DNA of 64,000 nucleotides from JACOMS01 sp051252005 (GTDB lineage Bacteria > Pseudomonadota > Alphaproteobacteria > Caulobacterales > Maricaulaceae). The position numbers and the translations under genes were made by a program. Each line of letters begins with the position of its first letter. Positions within the stretch are counted from its first letter, which is position 1. The stretch lies in the NCBI GenBank assembly GCA_051252005.1, contig JBPOEZ010000008.1, forward strand, positions 1 through 64,000. The letters are read 5' to 3'. The notes under the pieces were generated by a model. That model did no database searches and was not told the DNA's origin. It saw only the letters and a list, made by a program, of their open reading frames with translations. Below are positions 18,870 to 26,572 of the stretch, piece after piece.

Positions 18870-19229
18870 TTAAAAAATCGCGAGGAGTGCCAAGGCAGCC
18901 GCAGCGCCAAGGGCAAGCTTTTTCTGCGGGCTATGCTTACGAAGGCCGGAACATTCGCGCACGAAATGCTGGCAATTATAATTAAACGCATCGTAGGGAC
19001 GGCCAAGACGTAGCCGCGCATTGGCAAGTGTCCGCGCGCCAGACAGGCCTGATAAACGGCCCACATGTTCGATCTTCCGTCCGCCTGCAAACTCACTGGC
19101 GGTTTCTTCGACGACGCGGCCTCTACGGCGGGAATTCGAGATAATTCGGCCCGTCTCCGTCATGATCCCCTCATGCTCAATAAATCCGTTCACACGAACT
19201 CTGACAATATCGCCTGCATCAAACCACAT
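18870..19229 (-). CDS. LRAT/NlpC-fold NC-domain protein
   Basis: A 119-residue protein of the lecithin-retinol acyltransferase-like (NC domain) group. The permuted papain-like catalytic residues are visible as His19 in FIEHEGIM and Cys86 in YNCQHFVREC. A C-terminal hydrophobic stretch (about residues 103-119) may anchor it in the membrane. Family members act as thiol acyltransferases or phospholipases; the bacterial role is not known. It reads alone, divergent from the prepilin peptidase gene. Confidence 0.75.
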   Translation of the reverse strand: MWFDAGDIVRVRVNGFIEHEGIMTETGRIISNSRRRGRVVEETASEFAGGRKIEHVGRLSGLSGARTLANARLRLGRPYDAFNYNCQHFVRECSGLRKHSPQKKLALGAAAALALLAIF

Positions 19230-19302
19230 AGACCCTCCAATAATTATTGTTTATCAATATGCACTTGACTTGGCAAGCCCGTAATTCAGGCTATAGAGAC
19301 GT

Positions 19303-19761
19303 ATGATTTATCCCTTTGGCTTTATTCTGTTTGCCGCATTACTCGTGCTAACATTGATAGACTTAAAAACCTTCCGGCTGCCTGACCTGATTACCCTGCC
19401 CTTAATCCCTCTCGGTATTCTGCAAGCATGGCTTTTGACAGGCGACTGGAAAAGCAGCGTATTAGGCGCAGTCATTGGTTATAGCGCCTTTGTGCTTATC
19501 GAAATTGGGTTTAAGCGCCTACGCGGGAAAGACGGGCTTGGACGCGGAGACGCCAAACTTTTAGCGGCAGGCGGCGCATGGGTTGGCTGGACAGGATTGC
19601 CGTTTATCGTCTTGATCGCTAGCGGGAGCGGTCTCGCCGCTCTTTTGCTGCCATCGTTTAGAAAACAAGCGGATCAGGGCCGCATTCCGTTTGGCCCGTT
19701 TTTGGCGTTTGCTATAGCGCTGGTTTGGACCGCCTTGAGCTTAACAGGCCATAGTTTCTAA
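19303..19761 (+). CDS. gspO: Prepilin peptidase, short A24 type
   Basis: Integral membrane aspartic protease that cleaves the leader of type II secretion pseudopilins. Both catalytic Asp motifs are present: LIDLKTFRLPD near residue 20 and GRGDAKLLAAGGA near residue 80. At 152 residues it lacks the N-terminal cytoplasmic/methylase domain of full-length PilD/GspO. It points toward the gsp operon, and its stop overlaps the terminal lipoprotein gene by 4 bases. GspG, H, I and J in this window are its obvious substrates. Confidence 0.88.
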   Translation: MIYPFGFILFAALLVLTLIDLKTFRLPDLITLPLIPLGILQAWLLTGDWKSSVLGAVIGYSAFVLIEIGFKRLRGKDGLGRGDAKLLAAGGAWVGWTGLPFIVLIASGSGLAALLLPSFRKQADQGRIPFGPFLAFAIALVWTALSLTGHSF

Positions 19762-20216
19762 GACGGCTGGCAGGTAGCAAGCCCGACCACAGGTTCCACG
19801 CGGTCCCATCCCTCATCATCTTTGTATGACAAAGTTCCAGCTTTAAACCGAGTTCCGCCGTCAATATATTCGCGCTTTTCTAGGGCAAGTTTCAGGGCCT
19901 TACCGTCCTCTGTTTGATACTCTATTCTGGGGAGTTCTCCCCCGTCCACCTCGCCAAATTGCGAAATAATCGTAAGGCCTTGCTCTCGGCCATCATGGAA
20001 CCAGCGGCCATCATCCTTCCCGCCGGAGCTAAACAAGATAAACCGCCGCGCACTATCCGCTGTCCAAATAAAGAAACCACAAGCCCCTGGAGAAAGATTG
20101 ATCGGCTGAAGTCGGTCAATCTTTTGAGACGGCGCTTTCGGGGTTTGCGACGGTACGGGTAAGGTCTCGCACGCGCTTAAAACAAGCGACGCAATTAACA
20201 TGAGAGCAAACCGCAT
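19758..20216 (-). CDS. T2SS-associated lipoprotein, possible pilotin
   Basis: A 152-residue predicted lipoprotein with lipobox LSAC. The ATG at 20216 shares its A with the gspN stop (TAATG), so translation is coupled; a GTG at 20225 is an alternative. Being last in the gsp operon it may assist secretin assembly, like the GspS/pilotin lipoproteins, but it shows no sequence signature of those families. Two Cys in the mature part could pair (PGACGFF and GLATCQPS). Confidence 0.65.
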   Translation of the reverse strand: MRFALMLIASLVLSACETLPVPSQTPKAPSQKIDRLQPINLSPGACGFFIWTADSARRFILFSSGGKDDGRWFHDGREQGLTIISQFGEVDGGELPRIEYQTEDGKALKLALEKREYIDGGTRFKAGTLSYKDDEGWDRVEPVVGLATCQPS

Positions 20217-20920
20217 TAGAACCACCGTCCAGCTTCGTTGAGGCGGTAACCTTGCCCCGACTGTTCAAATCCAAACAAGGGCAAGACAGACCCCGCCCGC
20301 GGGTCACGGCTAATAACATCAATCTCGGCGCGGTACGTCCCGCTAGGCGCAACGCGAATAATGGCCGTAATATCTTGCAGGTCATCAGACCCCGTCAGAG
20401 ACAGAACCAAATCACCGTTTTCGCAGCTAATCGGTCCCGACAAGTCCGGCCCCTGCCACTCCCAAAGCGCGGCATTACGCGTCAGCACATCGGTAGACAC
20501 GGCTCCAGCACCGGAGACACAGCTGTCTTTCAGAATTAACTCTGCAATATTTAAATCATACCGCCCCGAAACACCGGCAAAACGGCCATCAACCGAGGCA
20601 AGCCCCCTCATATCTCCGTCGACCAGCGCGCTTAAACGGCCGCCCAGACCTGCCTGTCCTGAGAAGTTTAAATAGGGCGCTTTGGATGAAAATTGCACGG
20701 GCGGCTTGCCAGTGAGAAGAGCCAGAGGGGAGACTTTGGTTTTTATGCTGCCAATTTGCGGAATGTTGGCAATCGTTCCGTTCCAGATTGTTCCCATGAA
20801 AACTGGCTGCAAATTTGCCGATTTCGGGATAGCCGCTGATCCAGCCCAGCTTAGCGGCAAGTTAGCGATGAGCGCGCCGAGGACTGTGATCCCTAAAGCT
20901 GAAAATAACAACCGTTTCAC
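20216..20920 (-). CDS. gspN: Type II secretion protein GspN
   Basis: Bitopic inner-membrane protein with a single N-terminal helix (residues about 2-25) and a periplasmic domain rich in beta structure, 234 residues. Its order after gspM and the VDGDMRGLASVDGRFAGV repeat-like segment fit GspN, an accessory and sometimes absent component. It overlaps gspM by 4 bases. Confidence 0.82.
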   Translation of the reverse strand: MKRLLFSALGITVLGALIANLPLSWAGSAAIPKSANLQPVFMGTIWNGTIANIPQIGSIKTKVSPLALLTGKPPVQFSSKAPYLNFSGQAGLGGRLSALVDGDMRGLASVDGRFAGVSGRYDLNIAELILKDSCVSGAGAVSTDVLTRNAALWEWQGPDLSGPISCENGDLVLSLTGSDDLQDITAIIRVAPSGTYRAEIDVISRDPRAGSVLPLFGFEQSGQGYRLNEAGRWF

Positions 20921-21384
20921 GATTGCGGCTTTAATGTGAACTGCGCGCTAACAAGGCCATTGTCACGGCGCGTGATCTGCACACGTTCAAAAGACACTTC
21001 ATACTGCGCCGATAAATTGGACATAAAACTATACACCGAGAGAACAGGCGCGTCCTCAAACCAGACCTGTAAACTATCATCTGCGCCGGGCTGAACCCGC
21101 GAAATCGCAATTTCAGCGGCGCGTGACGTCTCAATCAAGGCTGGCCGGTCAAAAGGCGTTTGGTTTGAAGCCTGCGCTAACGCCCTCGCTTGCCCCAGTT
21201 TTGGGAGGCCGTTTCGCACAATCGCCATATCCCGCTTAGCACTCGAGAGAGATTGCTCGGCACGGGCTTTATTGTTCACCACAGGTTTTATACCCAGTTG
21301 CCAAAGCGCCAAAGCCGCGACAAGAATAAGCATGCCGACAATCAATACCTGTTCACGCTGAGTACGCTCAGAAAAATAATTCAT
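20917..21384 (-). CDS. gspM: Type II secretion protein GspM
   Basis: A 155-residue inner-membrane platform protein. It has a short cytoplasmic start (MNYFSERTQREQ), one helix (about residues 13-32), then a coiled-coil and ferredoxin-like periplasmic region. It pairs with GspL, whose gene overlaps it by 4 bases. The NYFSERTQREQVLI start is characteristic. Confidence 0.88.
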   Translation of the reverse strand: MNYFSERTQREQVLIVGMLILVAALALWQLGIKPVVNNKARAEQSLSSAKRDMAIVRNGLPKLGQARALAQASNQTPFDRPALIETSRAAEIAISRVQPGADDSLQVWFEDAPVLSVYSFMSNLSAQYEVSFERVQITRRDNGLVSAQFTLKPQS

Positions 21385-22442
21385 GATCCGCCTCCGCCCA
21401 GTGTCAGTACCGCGTCGCCAATGAGCCGCCCGCTTTGCTCTCGCACGCCGCCAGATTGAAAGGTTCCGCCCGCAGCGCGGACAGCTTGTTCAAGCTCCGT
21501 CGCGCTTTCAAAGCGCGGATAAATCAGGCGCAAAGATAAACGGTTGTGCCCCGGATCAAATTGTAACGTGTCGATGCTAACATCAGGAACGGTTTCTACG
21601 GCGCGGAACAAAATCGCCGAAAGCGGCAATATATCAGCTTTAACGCTGCCGCCGCTTTTCAGTGTCCGCGTCACAGAAAGCGCTGGATTAGCCGGAGCGG
21701 CTTGCCCCGTATAATCCGTGTAAAGCTTGCTAATCTGCGCGCGGATAAAATCAGCTTGCTGGATTTTCGCGCGGCTTTGCACAGCCTCCCATCCAAGCCA
21801 GACAAACCCTGCTACGGCGAAAATCGCCGCGATTCGCAAGAGCTGAGGCGTTGCAATAGCGCCTTTGTTCCTGCGCGCGTAGCGCCCTGTTGCCAAATTT
21901 AAAGCGCCGTCAAAACGCAAGCCCCTCATAACAGCAACGATGTCGCCGTCGGTTTTCGCGCCGGGCTGCCACGCCGTGTCCATCGTATATCCGGCTTTCC
22001 CGGGTGTGATAATTCGGTCTGGCAGGATAATTGTTTCTTGTTCTGATTGCACAACGTCGAAGTCTGCAAACATGGCCTTTGCCGCAAGGCCCGCGCCGCT
22101 TAAAGCCGACTGAATACGGGCCATAGCATCGCTTTTAATGACAGCAATGCGCGTATCATCAGCTGGCGCGACAATATGCTGTTCAGATAAAGGCGTGGCG
22201 ACTTGATCTTCAATCGCAAACCCTGCGGCCGAAAGCCGTTCCTGCTCTCGCATTTTGGGAAGCGTGTGATCAAAAATTCGAACCATTTGCCCCGGCAAGA
22301 TGACAGTCACATCGCCCTCGCCAAGACCCGCTAGCCCAGCCTTATCAGCCGCAGTGACCGCGTAACCCTGATCTTGCCCCGCGCGCCAATGCCAAGGCTC
22401 ATTAAAGTCCAGCGGAAGCCATATGTTTAAACTATCTGTCAC
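21381..22442 (-). CDS. gspL: Type II secretion protein GspL
   Basis: A 353-residue platform protein linking the ATPase GspE to the inner membrane. The cytoplasmic actin-like half (WLPLDFNEPWHW, then GEGDVTVILPGQ) is followed by a transmembrane helix near residues 208-226 and a periplasmic domain with the DTLQFDPGHNRLSL fold. The position between gspK and gspM and the 4-base overlaps at both ends support the call. Confidence 0.9.
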   Translation of the reverse strand: MTDSLNIWLPLDFNEPWHWRAGQDQGYAVTAADKAGLAGLGEGDVTVILPGQMVRIFDHTLPKMREQERLSAAGFAIEDQVATPLSEQHIVAPADDTRIAVIKSDAMARIQSALSGAGLAAKAMFADFDVVQSEQETIILPDRIITPGKAGYTMDTAWQPGAKTDGDIVAVMRGLRFDGALNLATGRYARRNKGAIATPQLLRIAAIFAVAGFVWLGWEAVQSRAKIQQADFIRAQISKLYTDYTGQAAPANPALSVTRTLKSGGSVKADILPLSAILFRAVETVPDVSIDTLQFDPGHNRLSLRLIYPRFESATELEQAVRAAGGTFQSGGVREQSGRLIGDAVLTLGGGGS

Positions 22443-23428
22443 GTCGGCGGGGTTTCCAATTTAGGCTTCGGGCGTAAGGCGTCATCGCCGTAACCGTGAT
22501 ATAGACGCACAGCGGCCCCGTCTTCAATTAAATATTCAAAAGCCGCCTTACGGCGTGCCTGAAGGTAGGTGACATCGGCTTCAACCCAAATGTAAGCGGG
22601 TTCAAAAGACAGGAAGTCAATTTGCGTATCTTTCAATGAATAGCTTACCAAAGCCGTGCTGCTCCGAAACGCCGCGAGGTCCGTATAACCTCCGCTAGGG
22701 CGCTCCGTGATTACCTTTAGAGCGATCTCGTTTGCGCGGTCTCCGCCAATAATTGCCGCCAGTAAAGGCGTCTGCCACGGCGCTAAAGTGTTGACGTTAA
22801 TACGGCTCGCCGTCTGCCCTGACCGCGTGCAAACAAAAGGACGTAGCACCTGATATTGCGGCTCAGTCATCGTCTCAAGCGCGCGCAGTTCTGTGACAGA
22901 ACTATAAGGTTCATTTGAGGCCCGAAATGCCGGTGTCTGGCCCAAATAGGTATAATCCTCAGCTCCGCCCGGTAAGAGCGCGCTATCTTCATCCTGCCAA
23001 TCCACAGCAATCGATGTCAGCCGCGCGGCGCTATTTACATCCCATCCCAAATCCTCAAGCAGGCGACGAAAGACTATACGGCCGGGCGTTTGCGCCAGAT
23101 CATTAAGCGCAAAACATTGAGATCCATCCCGCACCGATAAGACCATAACGCCGCCTTCCAAAGGAAAAACAATCGGTTCATTGATCATCAGCCCTTGGTT
23201 TAATTGCCGCGCTTCCGTGTTGCTAACTTGCTGTGATAGATAGGACTGCGCGAATTCGCTCGCGCCTTTCACATACCAATCGGTTTGCGCGTAGGCCTGG
23301 ACATTTCCGGCGCGCTTCACCGCGTAGCGCACATCATCCATGATCGCTACGGCAAGCGCCGCCATAATCGCCATGACCAAAAGCGTCGTAAGTAGGACCG
23401 CCCCGTCTTCGTTCCCGCGCCGCGTCAC
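22439..23428 (-). CDS. gspK: Type II secretion minor pseudopilin GspK
   Basis: A large minor pseudopilin (329 aa) that caps the pseudopilus tip with GspI and GspJ. The prepilin leader NEDGAVLLTTLLVMAIMA is present, without Glu at position +5, as usual for GspK. The globular part has FALNDLAQTPGR and the RINVNTLAPWQTPL helix-hairpin region typical of the family. Overlaps of 4 bases link it to gspJ and gspL. Confidence 0.93.
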   Translation of the reverse strand: MTRRGNEDGAVLLTTLLVMAIMAALAVAIMDDVRYAVKRAGNVQAYAQTDWYVKGASEFAQSYLSQQVSNTEARQLNQGLMINEPIVFPLEGGVMVLSVRDGSQCFALNDLAQTPGRIVFRRLLEDLGWDVNSAARLTSIAVDWQDEDSALLPGGAEDYTYLGQTPAFRASNEPYSSVTELRALETMTEPQYQVLRPFVCTRSGQTASRINVNTLAPWQTPLLAAIIGGDRANEIALKVITERPSGGYTDLAAFRSSTALVSYSLKDTQIDFLSFEPAYIWVEADVTYLQARRKAAFEYLIEDGAAVRLYHGYGDDALRPKPKLETPPT

Positions 23429-24075
23429 AAGCTCACCTCGAAATGCTGAACTAACGTAGACCCATTTTCGAACTCGGCCTTGAATGTGATAATATTAGGA
23501 ATGTCTTTCGTCTGTCCGGCCTCCACCAATACATAGTCTTGTGCGGGCTTATTAATCGTCACATCAAGCCTATCTTCGTTCACCAGCATTTCTTGTTGTG
23601 AGACCAGATGAAACTCTGCTGAGACTGAGGTTAACCCGCCGAGCAACACTCGCTCTATAACAGGCGTTTGCGGGGCCGGATTAGACTGCGCGAGCACCCG
23701 CCTTATGAGCTGACCGCCTTCGAAAACATAAGTGACGCGTTGATACTCGCTCCGGCTTTCAAGGCCGCCGGGATTTGTCCGACCTGCACGGGTAAACTCC
23801 ACAAGACTATCAATGCCCCCCGTCATCACATATTGCATTTTACTGCCATAAGCATCACGCACAGGTAAAAGCTTGAGACTCGTAAAGTCAGATTTCATCA
23901 AAGCCCGCATGCCTTCGATCTCTGCGACCGCCGTAAGCCGTTCGCTCATTTGCGTTTTACCGCGCAGCGACGCGGTGAGCGCCGTCATCGTACCGACGGA
24001 AATAAGCGCGAAAATAAACATCGCGACGAGGACTTCGACGAGCGTGAAGCCTGATTGGTTTGAGAGTTTCTTCAT
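23425..24075 (-). CDS. gspJ: Type II secretion minor pseudopilin GspJ
   Basis: A 216-residue minor pseudopilin. The leader and cleavage site read NQSGFTLVEVLVAMFIFALI, with Glu5 present. It forms the tip complex with GspI and GspK. It starts 10 bases after gspI ends, the only sizeable gap within the J-to-N part of the operon. Confidence 0.93.
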   Translation of the reverse strand: MKKLSNQSGFTLVEVLVAMFIFALISVGTMTALTASLRGKTQMSERLTAVAEIEGMRALMKSDFTSLKLLPVRDAYGSKMQYVMTGGIDSLVEFTRAGRTNPGGLESRSEYQRVTYVFEGGQLIRRVLAQSNPAPQTPVIERVLLGGLTSVSAEFHLVSQQEMLVNEDRLDVTINKPAQDYVLVEAGQTKDIPNIITFKAEFENGSTLVQHFEVSL

Positions 24076-24085
24076 GCCGCGCCCA

Positions 24086-24442
24086 TTACATCTCGCCCAT
24101 ACGGAAGGCTTTGCGTTCTATGATGATTTGGCTGCGATCTTTGGCTTTTACTTTGACGACGACCTCGTGAAATCCGGCAATGTCGGTGGCCCGTGTTTCA
24201 ACTTCATATTCGAACGTTCTCGACATGGCAGCCTCTTCGCCGGTCTCGACCCCGATCTTCAGAGCCTCCTGACGCGAGAGCACAAGCTGATTATCAGCGA
24301 CAATCCCGGCTAGCATTTTTTGGTCTATCGCCGAAACCGCGCGAGCGCTTTCCGTGCCTGCATGGGTAAGACCGATAATAGCGACGGAAAAAATCAGAAG
24401 CGCGGCGAGGACTTCTATTAATGTAAACCCAGCCTGCTTCAC
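24086..24442 (-). CDS. gspI: Type II secretion minor pseudopilin GspI
   Basis: A 118-residue minor pseudopilin. The prepilin leader is very short: MKQAGFTLIEVLAALLIFSV, cleavage after Gly5, Glu5 of the mature protein present. The rest (LVLSRQEALKIGVETGEEA) fits GspI. It overlaps gspH by 4 bases. Confidence 0.92.
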   Translation of the reverse strand: MKQAGFTLIEVLAALLIFSVAIIGLTHAGTESARAVSAIDQKMLAGIVADNQLVLSRQEALKIGVETGEEAAMSRTFEYEVETRATDIAGFHEVVVKVKAKDRSQIIIERKAFRMGEM

Positions 24443-24912
24443 GGCGACGTCGTCATGACAAGGCGGCCATCACCGGCGCTATTTAATGTATAGGCACTGT
24501 CTTGCCCTGAGATTTTTACCATAAAAGGCGTGGCCGTGCCTGTCGGCTCAAACAGCCCCAAAGGCACAATGTCCTCGCTAAGCTTTACGAGCGAGCCTTC
24601 TTTTTCCATAGAAAGCCGTACGGTTTCGGGGAGCCTCCTAGAGCCAACGGCCTGCCACTCACCCTCCCTGTACCGCATAACGCCGTAAGACGTCTCGGAT
24701 AGCCCTAAAGCCATTGTCTCGCCTGTTAGAAGGCTCGACTGCGCGGCAGCATTTGTTTCTTTGAGCATCATATCTGCAATGATTTTTGCAGCGGGTGTAT
24801 CTGGTGGCCGCATCAATATTACGGCGCCCGAAATCAAGCCAATCACGACCAAGACGGTCATGACTTCGACGAGCGTAAAGCCCGCCTGCGATATGCGGCG
24901 CTCGCGTCTTAT
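24439..24912 (-). CDS. gspH: Minor pseudopilin GspH, non-canonical start
   Basis: Minor pseudopilin linking the GspG fibre to the tip. The first ATG in frame (24861) lies inside the conserved N-terminal helix and would remove the cleavage site. Upstream, the same frame encodes RRISQAGFTLVEV directly before MTVLVVIGL, a perfect prepilin leader, but an in-frame TGA closes the frame soon after and no ATG, GTG or TTG lies between. The remaining choices are ATA at 24912-24910, overlapping the gspG stop as ATAA, or CTG at 24921-24919. ATA is used here because every other close junction in the operon is ATGA at this place, and one base change would restore it. The product is then 157 residues. Confidence 0.8.
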   Translation of the reverse strand: MRRERRISQAGFTLVEVMTVLVVIGLISGAVILMRPPDTPAAKIIADMMLKETNAAAQSSLLTGETMALGLSETSYGVMRYREGEWQAVGSRRLPETVRLSMEKEGSLVKLSEDIVPLGLFEPTGTATPFMVKISGQDSAYTLNSAGDGRLVMTTSP

Positions 24913-25358
24913 GGTTGCCAGCTTACAATATCAGCCGCAAGTTTTTCGCCGCCGGGTTCGCCGTCGGAGCCATATGACATAATATCGAATACGCCGTGCT
25001 CGCCAGGGTAAACATAGATATAAGGCCTGTTCCACGGATCATTGGGCAGAAACTTTACATAGCCCCCTTCGCGGTAAAATTCCGCATTTGGGGCGTTGCT
25101 TGGTAGCGCTTTAAGGGCGTCGAGGCCAAGGGACTGATCGGGATAATCTGACATATCCAAATAGAACATTTCTGCAGCTTGTTCGAGCAAACGAATGTCG
25201 GCTTTGGCTTTTTGCACTTTGGCTTTGTTTTGGCTCGGCGCAACATTGATCACAACAAAGGTCGTCAACAGGCCGATGATTACAATCACAACCATAACCT
25301 CAACGAGTGTAAACCCGTCTTCGCGCTTTCGCTTTTTTAGTAGTGTTTTTAACATCAT
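24909..25358 (-). CDS. gspG: Major pseudopilin GspG
   Basis: The main subunit of the type II secretion pseudopilus. A basic leader (KKRKRED) precedes the cleavage motif GFTLVEVMVVIVIIGLL with Glu5. The calcium-binding C-terminal region follows (DMSDYPDQSLGLDAL, then DPWNRPYIY and SYGSDGEPGGE). The length is 149 residues. A strong AAGGAGA precedes the ATG, consistent with the highest expression in the operon. Confidence 0.96.
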   Translation of the reverse strand: MMLKTLLKKRKREDGFTLVEVMVVIVIIGLLTTFVVINVAPSQNKAKVQKAKADIRLLEQAAEMFYLDMSDYPDQSLGLDALKALPSNAPNAEFYREGGYVKFLPNDPWNRPYIYVYPGEHGVFDIMSYGSDGEPGGEKLAADIVSWQP

Positions 25359-25366
25359 AGTCTCCT

Positions 25367-26572
25367 TTAAAAGGCCGCTGTGTTTAGCTGTAAAATCGGC
25401 AAGAAAATTGCGCCGATAATTAATAGCACGATCCCGCCTAGTATAATAATTATGAGCGGTTCTAAAAGGCTTAGAAACACATTGGTCGTGTTCTCAAATT
25501 CGCCTTCGAGATAATCAGCAGATTTGGAAAACATTTTCCCGACGTCGCCGCCGGCTTCGCCGCCCGCCACCATTTGCGTGACGAGGGGCGGGAAAACGCC
25601 GGTCTGGCGTAGCGCCGCGCTCATAGACATGCCTTCACGCACCTTTAGCGAGGCGGCGTCAACCGCCTCCCGCATCACGAGGTTTCGCAGTGTGTGCCTT
25701 GCCGTCTCCATCGCCGTCAGAGAAGGCGTCCCGCTTTGAATAAGGCCTGCGATTGTCCGCGCAAACCGCGCCGCATTAAGGTCGCGCGTCAACCGCCCAA
25801 TAAGCGGCCACCTTAACATAAAGCCGTGCCATTTTCTCTGGACAGGCTCGTGCTTCAGCGCTTGAAAAAAGGCTATTCCGGCGGCAATAACCGCCAATAC
25901 AAAAATAATTCCGAACTGCTTTATCCAGTTCGACAACGCTATCACCGCCACGGTTAACCCCGGCAGGTCTTGCCCAAAGCTGTCAAATTGGTCGACGACT
26001 TTGGGGACGACAAAGACCATCATAATCGTAACGACAAGGAGGGCGACAGCCGTAAGTACCATCGGATAGATCGTCGCAGCGAGGATCTTTCGCCTGATTT
26101 TCTGTGCGGCTTCAAGGTCCGTGGCAAGGCGTTCTAAAACCTCGGGCAATCGTCCGGATGTTTCGCCCGAAGCCACCATCGCCGTATAGAGCGGAGAAAA
26201 CGCGCCGGATTGAGACGAGAGAGCCGCCGATAGCCGCTCCCCTTCCAGCACTTTGGACCGCGCATTTAAAAGTATCTGCCGCATGGGCGAGCGCTCAAAG
26301 GCAACCGCGGTAACTTTAAGCGCCTCTTCAACGGGCGTGGCCGCATCGATGAGAATAGCCAGTTGCCGCGTGGCTTGAGTAATGTCTTTGTGGCGAGGTT
26401 TGCGCTCATATGAAAAACGCGAAGTGGATTTTGCTTTCGCCGCGCGCAGGTCAATCGGAGTGAGCGTCTGCGCGCGTAATATATCCCGTGCTTCGCGTGC
26501 CGTCGCAGCTGTAACAGAACCTGTTAGGCGTTTTCCGGATCCATCAATAGCGGCATAATCAAAGGTCTCCAT
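25367..26572 (-). CDS. gspF: Type II secretion platform protein GspF
   Basis: A polytopic inner-membrane protein (401 aa) at the base of the pseudopilus. Two homologous helical domains, each followed by hydrophobic helices (about residues 166-190, 215-235 and 370-395), and the motifs MVASGETSGRLPEVLERLA and MVAGGEAGGDVGKMF are typical. Its ATG shares a base with the gspE stop (TAATG). Confidence 0.95.
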   Translation of the reverse strand: METFDYAAIDGSGKRLTGSVTAATAREARDILRAQTLTPIDLRAAKAKSTSRFSYERKPRHKDITQATRQLAILIDAATPVEEALKVTAVAFERSPMRQILLNARSKVLEGERLSAALSSQSGAFSPLYTAMVASGETSGRLPEVLERLATDLEAAQKIRRKILAATIYPMVLTAVALLVVTIMMVFVVPKVVDQFDSFGQDLPGLTVAVIALSNWIKQFGIIFVLAVIAAGIAFFQALKHEPVQRKWHGFMLRWPLIGRLTRDLNAARFARTIAGLIQSGTPSLTAMETARHTLRNLVMREAVDAASLKVREGMSMSAALRQTGVFPPLVTQMVAGGEAGGDVGKMFSKSADYLEGEFENTTNVFLSLLEPLIIIILGGIVLLIIGAIFLPILQLNTAAF

